Part shown: in pieces, positions 9,037 through 18,500 of the stretch
Numbering within the stretch: position 1 is the first letter of the stretch
Layout: the number at the start of each line of letters is the position of its first letter
Assembly (NCBI RefSeq): GCF_023277745.1
Contig: NZ_CP086322.1
Span: 3,968,001 to 4,032,000, forward strand
From: Streptomyces halobius
GTDB lineage: Bacteria; Actinomycetota; Actinomycetes; Streptomycetales; Streptomycetaceae
Direction: 5' to 3'
Length of the DNA stretch: 64,000 nt
Translations under genes and position numbers: made by a program
Notes under the pieces: model-generated
What the model was told of the DNA's origin: nothing
What the model saw: the letters and a program-made list of their open reading frames with translations, nothing else
The model's database searches: none

Positions 9037-10215
9037 TTACTTCGCAGCCGCGAGCTCGGCGGCCTTGTCGGCCGCACCGTCCATGGTGTCCACGCGCTGC
9101 ACCAGCGGGTGGTTGGCGTCGCTCAGGATCTGGCGACCCAGCTCCGCGTTGTTGCCGTCCAGGCGCACGACCAGCGGCTTGGTGACGTCCTCGCCCTTCT
9201 CCTTGAGCAGGGCCAGGGCCTGCACGATGCCCTTGGCGACCTCGTCGCAGGCGGTGATGCCGCCGAAGACGTTGACGAAGACCGACTTGACGTCGGAGTC
9301 GCCGAGGATGATCTCCAGCCCGTTGGCCATCACCTCGGCGGAGGCGCCGCCGCCGATGTCGAGGAAGTTGGCGGGCTTGACGCCCGCGTGCTTCTCACCG
9401 GCGTAGGCGACGACGTCGAGGGTGGACATGACCAGGCCCGCGCCGTTGCCGATGATGCCGACCTGGCCGTCGAGCTTGACGTAGTTGAGGCCCTTGGCCT
9501 TGGCCGCGGCCTCCAGCGGGTTGGCCGCTGCCTTGTCCTCAAGGGCCTCGTGCTCCGGCTGGCGGAACTCGGCGTTGGCGTCCAGGGACACCTTGCCGTC
9601 GAGGGCGAGGACGTCACCGCTGGCGACCTTGGCGAGCGGGTTGACCTCGACGAGGAGCGCGTCCTCCTTGATGAAGGTCTCCCACAGGGTGACCAGGATG
9701 TCGGCGATCTTGCCGGCGACCTCGGTCGGGAACTTCGCGGCCTCGACGATCTCCTGGGCCTTTTCGCGGGTCACCCCCTCGTTGGGGTCGATCGGGGTCT
9801 TGGCGACGGCCTCCGGGCGGGTGGCCGCCACCTCCTCGATCTCCACGCCGCCCTCGACGGAGGCGATGGAGAGGAAGGTGCGGTTGGTGCGGTCGAGGAG
9901 GAAGGAGACGTAGTACTCCTCCGCGATCTCCGGGGCCATCTCGGCGAGCATCACCTTGTGGACCGTGTGGCCCTTGATGTCCATGCCGAGGATCTGGCCG
10001 GCCTTCTCGACCGCGTCGGCCGGGCTGTCGGCCAGCTTCACACCACCGGCCTTGCCGCGGCCACCGGTCTTGACCTGCGCCTTGACGACGGACTTGCCGC
10101 CGAGACGCTCGGTCACCTCGCGCGCCGCCTCAGGCGTGTCGATGACTTCACCGGCCAGCACCGGTACACCGTGCTTGGCGAAGAGGTCCCTCGCCTGGTA
10201 CTCGAACAGGTCCAC
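9037..10215 (-). CDS. sucC: Succinyl-CoA synthetase beta subunit
   Basis: 392 residues from a GTG at 10215 ([19 protein letters not shown]), where E. coli SucC has MNLHEYQAK. An upstream frame to 10347 is unlikely, since AAGGGACGG sits 7-8 bases before this GTG. The N-terminal ATP-grasp domain includes [17 protein letters not shown] near 44. The C-terminal ligase domain has [15 protein letters not shown] and the glycine-rich [13 protein letters not shown]. First gene of the sucC-sucD operon. Confidence 0.97.
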   Translation of the reverse strand: MDLFEYQARDLFAKHGVPVLAGEVIDTPEAAREVTERLGGKSVVKAQVKTGGRGKAGGVKLADSPADAVEKAGQILGMDIKGHTVHKVMLAEMAPEIAEEYYVSFLLDRTNRTFLSIASVEGGVEIEEVAATRPEAVAKTPIDPNEGVTREKAQEIVEAAKFPTEVAGKIADILVTLWETFIKEDALLVEVNPLAKVASGDVLALDGKVSLDANAEFRQPEHEALEDKAAANPLEAAAKAKGLNYVKLDGQVGIIGNGAGLVMSTLDVVAYAGEKHAGVKPANFLDIGGGASAEVMANGLEIILGDSDVKSVFVNVFGGITACDEVAKGIVQALALLKEKGEDVTKPLVVRLDGNNAELGRQILSDANHPLVQRVDTMDGAADKAAELAAAK

Positions 10216-10910
10216 GCGCGTCCGTCCCTTGTCTCTCAGAATCGCCGTAGTGATCGCGGTTCGTTCTCTGCGATGGGCGTGCCGCGAAGGGCAACGTGAC
10301 GGCGCGGTCACAGGGGAGGCGTAGCACGGAGTCCGGATACGCGGCATGTCCGTCCGGCAGGTTATCGCCGCAGCACCGAGGTCCCTAAATCACAGATCAC
10401 ACTCCGGCGGTGATTACGGTCACAGATTTTTTCCGCCATCTTCCGGGGCGGTCCGCCGGGGAATCCGGATCGGCACGCCGTTCACTTCCGCGCCGGACGG
10501 TCGTCGATCAGTGCTTGGCCGGAAGTCGACGGCGGCTTTTATCGGCCCGTCGTCGCAGGGGTGCCCCGGCGTGCGGCGCGCCCCTCGGCACCTCTCGCCC
10601 CCTCCGCGCAGGGTGCCCTGAAAGACCCTTGTTCCCTCAACTTCCTTGAGCGAAGACTGCGTTGAGCGCTTACGCATCAGGAGTCCCAAGCTTCGGGCTT
10701 GGTCCCGTGCAGATCGGTCGGCAGATCGTTCCGCGCCGGGTGCAGACGGGGGAACTTGATGGACAGTGGGGGGATACGCGACCGCGGGCAGGGGGCGGTC
10801 GTGGGTTTTCCGCACCCCGCCGCCTCTCCCCCTTCTTCCCGCCGCCCCTCCCGGCCTTCTCGATTTCTTGGTGTCCTCACACTCGATGCCTGAAGGGGAT
10901 TGGAGGGGGA
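10216..10910. other. Intergenic region upstream of sucC
   Basis: 695 bases without a convincing gene. It contains the CRP-like dyad (10409-10424), AT-rich stretches expected for the sucC promoter, and a small hairpin CCAAGC-TTCGG-GCTTGG near 10685-10701. Minus-strand frames across 10420-10815 and 10677-11357 have no protein character except where the second crosses the tnpB remnant above 11207. Confidence 0.5.
10409..10424. promoter_or_regulatory. CRP-like dyad upstream of sucC
   Basis: GGTGA-TTACGG-TCACA matches the CRP-type consensus TGTGA-N6-TCACA at 9 of 10 positions. A second TCACA lies at 10390-10394 and GATCACAC beside it. It lies about 200 bases upstream of the sucC GTG, in the AT-richest part of the region (AGATTTTTTCC). 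Inferred site; Streptomyces has a Crp protein with a related palindromic site. Confidence 0.4.
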
Positions 10911-11195
10911 ATGCCGACGCATACGACCTATCCCGGTGTCTATGTCGAAGAGCTTCCCAGCAGCATCCGCAGCGTCACCACCGTTACGACATCCGTGACC
11001 GCGTTCGTCGGCCACACCCGGCACGGCCCGCTCAACCAGCCGGTACGGATCACCAGCTTCGCCGACTTCGAGCGCCGCTTCGGCGGCCTGACCTCGCAGA
11101 GCCCGGTCGGCTACGCCGTCCACCAGTTCTTCGGCAACGGCGCACCGTCGCGGTGATCGTCCGGGTCGCCAAGGCCGGCAGCGGCGAGGACGGCG
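10911..11195 (+). pseudogene. Truncated phage-tail/contractile-system sheath protein
   Basis: The ATG at 10911 with GGAGGGGGA just upstream begins MPTHTTYPGVYVEELPSS, the characteristic opening of contractile tail sheath proteins (phage and extracellular contractile injection systems). About 80 residues follow (VTAFVGHTRHGPL, ITSFADFERRFGG, AVHQFFGNG) before a stop at 11154-11156. The next frame continues the family sequence (VIVRVAKAGSGED) to about 11190, so a one-base frameshift lies near 11140. After that the homology ends at a junction with tnpB sequence on the other strand. A full sheath has 350-550 residues, so this is a dead fragment. No other tail gene is nearby. Confidence 0.75.
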
Positions 11196-11206
11196 ATCCG
11201 CCGGGC

Positions 11207-11572
11207 CCGCCCGCGGACCCTTGCGCTTGCCGGACTTGGAGTCCTCATGCGCCTTCCACGCCACATCCAGGTCCCCCAGGGTCTGCTGCATCACACCGAC
11301 CGGCGCATCCGACAGGAACACCCGCTCTGGGGTCCTCTTCGCGACAGTGATCAGCATCTTGCCCAGCTCGGCGTGCTTCGGGACGACTGATACGGCCCCT
11401 CAGCAAGACGCGCCTTCGGATTTCCCAGCAGCTTGTTCGACACTTCGCGCGGCTTCTGAACCGCCAAGGCATCGTTCCGGACCACGCGCCGGCACCCGAA
11501 CACCCTGGCAGCGCAGATGCGCTGGCCAGGCGTCAAAGTGACGCGGTACTGATATCGAAGCTGCACGATCAC
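11207..11572 (-). pseudogene. Truncated IS605-family TnpB (OrfB)
   Basis: Read on the minus strand from about 11572, the sequence QLRYQYRVTLTPGQ then ARVFGCRRVVRNDAL is the typical TnpB N-terminus. After a frameshift near 11360, another frame carries on with LITVAKRTPERVFLSD, VMQQTLGDLDVAWKA and SGKRKGPRAG, also TnpB. Only about the first 110-120 of roughly 400 residues remain. The RuvC-like catalytic part is missing, so it is inactive. It meets the sheath fragment tail-to-tail near 11200. Confidence 0.75.
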
Positions 11573-11605
11573 CACGCTAACCCGCCCCACTGACAACGCC
11601 CCCCA

Positions 11606-11620
11606 AACGGATCGTCCGTT
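11606..11620. repeat. Small hairpin, possible IS left-end structure
   Basis: AACGGA-TCG-TCCGTT lies about 35 bases upstream of the tnpB remnant start, where IS605 left-end subterminal hairpins are found. Weak on its own. Confidence 0.3.
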
Positions 11621-11752
11621 CTTCAGACCAGGTCAGAGCGCGGGATTGGATCAATCAGCGCCTGTCGAGTTAAGGGTCCGCCCTTGGACCCATCCCCCTG
11701 GCGTCGGCCGCCTGCCCCTCACCAGCCGCTCTCCTCCCCCCGACACGCCAAG

Positions 11753-11787
11753 GCCGGGCGGCCCTCCCCCACAGAGGACCGCCCGGC
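11753..11787. terminator. Hairpin terminator of the 11909-13186 gene
   Basis: GCCGGGCGG (11753-11761) pairs with CCGCCCGGC (11779-11787) around a 17-base loop, about 120 bases past the stop of the minus-strand secreted protein gene. It also separates that gene from the IS/sheath remnants. Confidence 0.6.
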
Positions 11788-11908
11788 TGTTCATGGGGTT
11801 TCCGGTGTCGTCCGGTCTGGGCCGACGTGCACCGGGATTCCGGCTCCGGCGTTATCCGATGTCATCTGCCGCCGCAGACGACGAGCCGGTGGTGGTGGCG
11901 CCGGTGCC

Positions 11909-13186
11909 TCAGACGGCCTGGACCGGAAGGGCCGGGACGTTGGCGGCGTTGGTCAGGTCGGCCAGGTCGGCGGGCACGGCCGGAACGGCGACGGCGTCGG
12001 TCACGTCGGCCGGAACGGCGGGCGCGGCCGGAACGGACGGGGCAGCCGGGACGGCCACAGTGTCGGTCAGGTCCGCCGGAACGGACGGGGCCGCGGGCAC
12101 GGACGGGGCGGACGGGACGGCGACGGCGTCGGTCAGGTCGGTCGGCGCCTGGGCCGGTGCCAGGCCCTTCGCGCCGTCGACGGCGGTGGTCACGATGCCC
12201 TGCGTGTCGGTCACGACGACCGTGGCCAGGCCCTGCGCGAACGGCTTGGCGTCGGTGGACACACCCTCCGCGAGCACCGAGGCGTCGGAGGGCACGCCCT
12301 GCACGAACGGGGTGGCCTTGGCGGAGACGCCGGTCACGAACACCTGCGCGTGGCCGCCGACCGCGGTGGCGAACGGCTTGGTCTGGCCCGCGGCGTCAGC
12401 GCCGAGCTGGCCGGCACCGCCGACGGCGGTCTGGGCGACCGGCACGACCTTGATGACGATACGGCGGGCGAGCGGCGGCAGCACGTCCTCGGCGACCTCG
12501 TCGACGGTCGGGCGGGCGGTGGCCAGCGCGCCCTGGGCGGCCTCGGTCACCTGCTCCGGACGGATACCCGCACCGGCGAGCGCCGCGAACAGGTTGTCGG
12601 CGGAGCCGGGCGCCTCGGGCAGCGCGGGGGCCTTCGGCAGCTCCGGGGTCTCGGGCAGGTTCGGCGCCTCGGGCAGGTCGGCGGACGGGACACCCGGGGT
12701 GGCGGGCAGCGACGGGGCGGCGGGCAGCTTGCCGTTGGCGAGCTTGCCGGCCTTCTTACCGGCCTTCTTCAGCGCCTTCTTACCGGCCTTCTGCCCCTTG
12801 CGGAGCTCCTTCGCGGTCTTCTTGGCCTGCTTCGAGTCAGCGGCCTTCTGCAGGTCACCCCGGCTCGGCGCGCCGCCCAGCGCACCGGTCGTGTCACCCA
12901 GCTCGGGCAGTTCGGGGAGCTCGCCGGCGGGCAGCTCAGAAGCCTCGGGGGCCGCCACGTCGCCGAGGGAGCCGGTCGCCTTGTCGGCGGTCTCGCTGAC
13001 GGTCTTCTTGACGGTGTCGGCCGCGTCACCCGTGGGCAGCTGCTTCGCGCCGTCGGTCACCGAGCCGGTGGCCGGCAGGTCCGGGGTGACGGGCAGCTCG
13101 GCGGCGTTGGCGGTGACGGAGCCCAGGGCCCACAGGCCGGTGGCGGCCGCGGCAACGACGATGGAACGGCGGATGTTCGAGCGCAT
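11909..13186 (-). CDS. Secreted Ala/Pro/Val-repeat protein
   Basis: 425 residues from the ATG at 13186. The N-terminus MRSNIRRSIVVAAAATGLW, then a hydrophobic stretch and NA-A, is a classical Sec signal peptide (cleavage near residue 29). The mature protein has a Leu-Pro-Glu segment (LPELPELGDTTG, 85-100), a Lys-rich stretch (AGKKALKKAGKKAGK, about 133-150) and, at the C-terminus, repeated VPADLTD-VAVPAAPSVPAAP units encoded by tandem DNA repeats at 11980-12130. No enzyme motif is seen. It is likely a wall- or matrix-associated protein; function unknown. Long + strand frames over it are shadows. Confidence 0.8.
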   Translation of the reverse strand: MRSNIRRSIVVAAAATGLWALGSVTANAAELPVTPDLPATGSVTDGAKQLPTGDAADTVKKTVSETADKATGSLGDVAAPEASELPAGELPELPELGDTTGALGGAPSRGDLQKAADSKQAKKTAKELRKGQKAGKKALKKAGKKAGKLANGKLPAAPSLPATPGVPSADLPEAPNLPETPELPKAPALPEAPGSADNLFAALAGAGIRPEQVTEAAQGALATARPTVDEVAEDVLPPLARRIVIKVVPVAQTAVGGAGQLGADAAGQTKPFATAVGGHAQVFVTGVSAKATPFVQGVPSDASVLAEGVSTDAKPFAQGLATVVVTDTQGIVTTAVDGAKGLAPAQAPTDLTDAVAVPSAPSVPAAPSVPADLTDTVAVPAAPSVPAAPAVPADVTDAVAVPAVPADLADLTNAANVPALPVQAV

Positions 13187-13280
13187 AGTGGTGAATGTCC
13201 TTCGAATTCGGTGGGGTTTGACGGGCAGACCTGTCCCGCCCCCGCGCGGCAGGTCGGTTACAGACGCGGAGCGGTCTGCC

Positions 13281-14174
13281 CTAGCCCGGGAATTCGAGGA
13301 TTTCTTCGGCACGCCGACGCGTCGGAGCGCCATCGGCCGTGCGGACGCCACCGGGCAGCAGCCGGAAGCGCGTGGGGTCCGCCAGGGAGGCGGCGAACTG
13401 GTCCCCGCCACGGGGGCCGTGGCCGTCACCCGCGGAGTGCGAGGCGGGTGCCACGGGGCCCTGCGGGGACTGGTCGGGAAGGCCGTCGTGTCCCTGGTCC
13501 CGCTGCTCGTGCGCGACGGGACGGAACGGCTCGGCGGCCGACGTGCCCAGGCCGTCGGTGAGGCGGGACGACGGTGCCGGGGAGGTGCATTCGACGTTCG
13601 CGGCGGGCTGCGCACCGGCCTGCGGCGCACCGTTCGGCGCGTCGCCGTGCTCGGGCGTACCGCCGTTGCCGTTGCCGGGCTGCTCGGCGTGCTCGCCGGA
13701 GGGGAGGCCCCCGGGCAGCGTGGCACCGGCCACCTCCCGGATGCCCTCCACGGCGCCGGTCACCGGCTCGGTGACCGGCCGCAGGTGGTCGGCGGCGGGC
13801 CACAGCACGCCGGAAAGCGTGGTGGACGCGGACTGTTCGCGCTCGACGATCTCCGCTCGGGCCGCCTCGCGCTGCTGCGCGAACTCGGCTCCGGAGTCGG
13901 ACAGTCGGTCCGCCGACGGGTCCGTCGCCCCGTCCTGGGTGGCGGCGCGGTCCGGAAGGTTCGTCTCGTCCGGGGCGGCTGCCTCGGCCGAGGCCGTCTC
14001 CGGGGTCGTGTCCGAGGCCGACGCCCCGGTCAGGGCCGTCGAGCCCGTGCGGTCCTCGGCGTGGGCCCCGGTCCCGAAGGCGAAGCCGAGGGCGGCAAAT
14101 CCCACCAGGAAGAGCCCCGCCAGCAGCACCCGCCGCACGGCCACCGTGCGCGGCAGGCGCAGGGTGGCAGGCAT
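13281..14174 (-). CDS. Secreted or membrane-anchored Ala-rich protein
   Basis: 297 residues if it starts at the ATG 14174 (MPATLRLPRTVAVRR, then VLLAGLFLVGFAALGFAFG, ending GAHA). This is a signal peptide or N-terminal anchor. A TTG at 14192, preceded at good spacing by GGAAGG, is a credible alternative start. The remainder is polar and low complexity, with Glu/Gln-rich EFAQQREAARAEIVEREQ about 98-115 and Gly/Asn-rich GNGNGGTPEHGD. A single Cys follows AANVE. No domain recognised. It lies 94 bases upstream of the preceding secreted protein on the same strand and may share its transcript. Confidence 0.65.
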   Translation of the reverse strand: MPATLRLPRTVAVRRVLLAGLFLVGFAALGFAFGTGAHAEDRTGSTALTGASASDTTPETASAEAAAPDETNLPDRAATQDGATDPSADRLSDSGAEFAQQREAARAEIVEREQSASTTLSGVLWPAADHLRPVTEPVTGAVEGIREVAGATLPGGLPSGEHAEQPGNGNGGTPEHGDAPNGAPQAGAQPAANVECTSPAPSSRLTDGLGTSAAEPFRPVAHEQRDQGHDGLPDQSPQGPVAPASHSAGDGHGPRGGDQFAASLADPTRFRLLPGGVRTADGAPTRRRAEEILEFPG

Positions 14175-14326
14175 GGCGAACACAGCAGACAAGGAGGGGA
14201 CCTTCCCATACGGACGGGGACACACGGGCACAGGGCCCCAGTGTCACGCGCGTCGCGGGCGATCGGGCGATGCTCTGATCCTTGCACGACACGCCAGGTG
14301 CCGCGCAAGTTCTCCCGGCACTCCTG

Positions 14327-15523
14327 TCACTGTTGCTCCGCCATGTCCGGTATGGGCAACGGCCGTTTCTCGATCGCGGCCGCCATCACCTTCGGGAAGA
14401 GATCGGGAGTGCACGCGAACGCCGGTGCGCCCAGGGCCGCGAGCGCCGCGGCATGGTCGCGGTCGTAGGTCGGCGCCCCCTCGTCGGACAGCGCGAGCAA
14501 CGTCACGAACTGCACCCCGGACGCCTTCATCGCGGCGACCCGCTTGAGCATCTCGTCCCGGATGCCGCCCTCGTACAGATCGCTGATGAGGACGACGACG
14601 GTCTCGGCGGGGCGGGTGATCTCGGACTGGCAGTAGGCGAGGGCGCGGTTGATGTCCGTGCCGCCGCCGAGCTGGGTGCCGAAGAGCACATCGACCGGGT
14701 CGTCGATCTGGTCCGTCAGATCGACCACCGAGGTGTCGAAGACGACCAGCCGGGTGTCGATGGCCCGCATCGACGCCAGTACCGCACCGAACACCGAGGC
14801 ATAGACCACCGAGGCGGCCATCGAACCGGACTGGTCGATGCAGAGCACCACATCCTTCTTCACCGACTGCGCGGCCCGGCCGTAGCCGATCAGCCGCTCG
14901 GGGACGACCGTGCGGTACTCCGGGAGGTAGTTCTTGAGGTTGGCCCGGATCGTGCGGTCCCAGTCGATATCGCGGTGCCGCGGCCGGCTGATGCGCGCGG
15001 AGCGGTCCAACGCACCGGTGAGGGTGGCACGGGTGCGGGTCGCCAGCTTCTTCTCCAGCTGCTCGACGACCTTGCGGACGACGGCCCGCGCGGTCTCCTT
15101 GGTCGTCTCCGGCATGACCTTGTTGAGCGAGAGCAGCGTGCCCACCAGATGCACATCCGCCTCGACGGCCTCCAGCATCTCCGGCTCGACCAGCAGCGAG
15201 GACAGCCCGAGCCGGTCGATGGCGTCGCGCTGCATCACCTGCACCACGGAGGACGGGAAGTAGGTGCGGATGTCGCCGAGCCAGCGCGCCACCGCGGGCG
15301 CCGACGCCCCCAGCCCCGCCGACCGCTTCCCGCCGTCGGCCCCCTTGCCGGCCTTGCCCTGCCCCTGGCCGTAGAGCGAGGTGAGCGCCCCGTCCATCGC
15401 GGCGTCCTGGCCGCGCAGCTCATGTCCCGTGCCGTCCGCACCGCCGCCACCGAGCACCAGCCGCCAGCGCCGCAGCCGCTCGGCCTGCGAGGGATCGGCC
15501 GCCTCGGCCCTCCAGTTGCTCAT
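14327..15523 (-). CDS. VWA domain (CoxE-like) protein of the MoxR system
   Basis: 398 residues. The C-terminal von Willebrand A domain (about 222-390) has an intact MIDAS: DQSGS at 230-234, Thr in GGGTD at 286-290, and Asp in LISDLYEGG. The N-terminal half is helical (residues 75-200, DIRTYFPSSVVQVMQRDA). VWA proteins of this type bind partners through a metal ion and act with MoxR AAA+ ATPases. Here the MoxR gene is two genes upstream in the same operon, and the start overlaps the DUF5682 stop by 4 bases (ATGA). Target unknown. Confidence 0.9.
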   Translation of the reverse strand: MSNWRAEAADPSQAERLRRWRLVLGGGGADGTGHELRGQDAAMDGALTSLYGQGQGKAGKGADGGKRSAGLGASAPAVARWLGDIRTYFPSSVVQVMQRDAIDRLGLSSLLVEPEMLEAVEADVHLVGTLLSLNKVMPETTKETARAVVRKVVEQLEKKLATRTRATLTGALDRSARISRPRHRDIDWDRTIRANLKNYLPEYRTVVPERLIGYGRAAQSVKKDVVLCIDQSGSMAASVVYASVFGAVLASMRAIDTRLVVFDTSVVDLTDQIDDPVDVLFGTQLGGGTDINRALAYCQSEITRPAETVVVLISDLYEGGIRDEMLKRVAAMKASGVQFVTLLALSDEGAPTYDRDHAAALAALGAPAFACTPDLFPKVMAAAIEKRPLPIPDMAEQQ

Positions 15524-18500
15524 CGTGCTGCCCCCGAGAGGTTGTTGTGCCGGATGGCACCGGCGGCGTTGCGGGTGGTGGACCGGTCACTGCGGGTGTC
15601 ACGGATGGTTTGGGTGGTGGGCGTGGTTTGGGTCGTGGGCATGCTCTTGGTGACGGGTGTGCTCTGGGTGGTGTCGCTCCGGGAGTCTCTCGTCGCGTCG
15701 CTGCGGGTGTCCCTCGTCGCGTTGCTCCGGGTGTTGCGCGTGTTCCGGGTGGTGTCGCTCCGGGGCTCGCTTTCGAGGACGTTCGGGGCTGCGGTTCCCT
15801 CCTTGGTCCCGTCCTCGGATCCGTCCTCAGTCCTGTCCTCGGATCCGTCCTCCTGTCCGGTGCCGATACCCAACAGGAGGCGCAGGGTGGGGAGTACGGC
15901 TGCGGCGCGGTCGCGGTCCAGGCCGGGGCCGAAGCCGGGCGCCGCCGCCTCCTCGCCGTCACCGGCCGGGCGGCGGGATGCCGTGGCCGGCCCGCGCCGA
16001 ACCAGCTCGCCGAGTGTGCGCCGCACGCCCGGTTCGTACTCCGAGAAGGTTCGGCGCAGCAGCGGCAGTACGTCCGTGAACGCGGTGGCCGGCACCGTCG
16101 TGAGCCACCCGTCCACCAGCGCCAGCAGCCGATCGTCATGGACCAGCAGCATCCCGCCGCCCTCCCCGCCGCCGACGAACCCCTCGATCCAGCCGGCCGC
16201 GTCCCCTGGCGGGGTGCCCGGCGAGAGGGCGAGCCCCATGAGCCGCTCCGCTCCGCCCTCGCCCAACTGTCCGTCGTCCAGCAGCAGTCGGGCTGCCCGG
16301 CCCCGGATCAGCCCCGCTACGGTGTCCCGTCCGCTGACGGCTCGCAGCACCCCGGCCCAGCGCGTCCGCAGAGCCGCCGTCTCCGTGTCCGTGCCTTTAC
16401 CGTTCCCGCGTCCGTCCCCGGTCCCGTCCTCGGTCGTGAGCTGGCCCAGGAGACCGACGGCCTGGTGGGTGGCGTCGAGATGGCCGCGCATCTCCGTGGC
16501 GCCCTCGTCGTCCAGGCCGACGCAGGCCGGCGGCAGTCCGACGAAGACCCGCTCGGCCAGGCCCGTCGCCACCTCGCGGAGCGCCGCGCCGTCCGTGCCC
16601 CGTACATCGCCGTACCGCACGGACCGCACCAGGGCGGGCAGCGCCTGGGCGAGATGGCCCACATCCGCGTCCACCGCCGCGCGGTCGGACAGCGCCCGCA
16701 TCACCACCGGGAGGGCATCGGGCAGTTCGGCGAGCAGACAGCGCTCGGCGAGCGCCGTCACCTCGGCCAGCGCGCCCGCGCCCGTGGCGTCGGACGCGGC
16801 CTTGGCGGTGGCGGCGGAGAGCACGGTCGTGCCCCAGATACCGGCCTCCGCGACCCGCACCGACAGCTCGGGCTCCCAGCACAGCCGCCAGGTCTCCCGA
16901 AAGGTGCCGGTGCTGCCGCGGGAGCGGGCCGGCTCACCCCAGGGGATGCCGAGCAGACGCAGCCGGTGCAGCAGGCGGCTGCGCGCGGCGTCCGGCTCCT
17001 TGCGGAGATCGAGTTCCACCTCCCGCTCCGCCGCTTCCGGCTTGAGCCGCAGCGCCCGCTGGCCGCGGGCGATATCGCGCCGCAGCGGCACCGCGGGAGC
17101 GTCCTCCGGCACCTCACCCAGCACCTCCCCGACCACCAGCCGGTCATGGATCAGCGAGGACGGCGCGTCGGAGCCGTCCCCCATGACGGCGCGGACCGCG
17201 TCATCGACCTCCGCCAGCCCGGCCAGTGGGCGGCCGCGCATCGTGGCCAGCCCCTCGGCGAGTCGCACCGCTTCGATGACATGCGCCGACGAGACGGCGT
17301 AGTCCTCCTCCCGGAGCAGCCCGGCCACCTTGGTCATCCAGCGCTCGATGGGTCGGTCGGGGGCGCTGAAGAGATGGCCGTACCAACCCGGCGAGGAGAT
17401 ACCCGCGCCGTAGCCGCTGCGGCGGGCGAGCCGCCGGTGCGTCCACGGCACCCAGGTCACCGTGGCCTTCACCTTCGGCAGGCCCTTGAGCAGCCGACGG
17501 TCGGCGGTCACGGTGCTGCGGCGGGCCAGCGCGGGCACATGCCATGCTCCGCACACCACGGCGATACGGTCCCCGAACTCCCGCCGCGCGGCCCGGATCC
17601 GGAGCCGCATATGGGCCTCGCGCACCGGGTCACGGTCATGACCGCCCTCGCCGTACACCGCACGCAGCTCCCCCATCGCCTCGGCCAGCGCGGCGAACGG
17701 CGCCAGCGCGTCCGCGCCGGGCCTCCTCGCGCCACGGTGCTCGACCACGTCCTCCCACCAGCGCTCGGCATCGTCGTAACCGGCGGCCTCGGCCAGCACC
17801 CCGATGGGATCGATCCGCACATCGGCCCGGTCGTCGCTGTCGTCACCGGTATCGCTGCCGTCATCACCGCCACTGCGGGCGCTGTTGTCACCGCCGCCGC
17901 TGTCGTCGCTGCGGGTGCCGCTGTTGCCGCCCGCACCGCCATCGCTGCCGTTGCCGGACGTGACGTCATCGCCGCCTTCGCTCGACATGCCACCCGGCTC
18001 GCCCGGACGCTCCGTCCCGCTCGCCTGGCCCGGCCGGCCCGCCGCGCCCGGATCGTCGGCGTCCTCCACCACCCCGGCCGGTATCGCTCCTCTCCCCGTG
18101 CCTTGGCGATCCGCCTCCGCCTCCTCAACCGCTGCCATCGCCAGGGAATGCGCCGCGGGCAGATCGATGAAGCGGACCGGGACGTCATGCTCCTGAGCCC
18201 ACCGGAGCGCCACCCACTCCGGGGAGAACTCGGCCAGCGGCCAGAACGCCGCGCGCCCCGGATCGTCGAGCACATGGGCGAGCAGCGCCACCGGCGGCCG
18301 CATGCTCTCCCGCCCGGCCAGCGGCACCAGTTCGTCGGCCTCCGGCGGGCCCTCGATCAGCACCGCACCGGGCGCGCACTGCTCCAGCGCGGCCCGCACC
18401 GCCCGCGCCGACCCGGGGCCGTGATGCCGCACCCCGAGCAGCAACGGCCCGCCGCCACCCGCCGACGGCTTCGCCCGCGCCGCCTCCGCGAGGACGCCCG

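Noticed and set aside
10677..11357. Minus-strand 226-codon frame ending ...LHGTKPEAWDS
   Set aside because: Only its first part (above 11207) matches TnpB; the remainder crosses the sheath gene and the sucC upstream region and could not be tied to a TnpB C-terminus.
11646..14468. 940- and 625-codon + strand ORFs over the two secreted-protein genes
   Set aside because: Repetitive Gly/Arg/Ala sequence typical of a shadow, while the minus strand gives signal peptides and ribosome sites.
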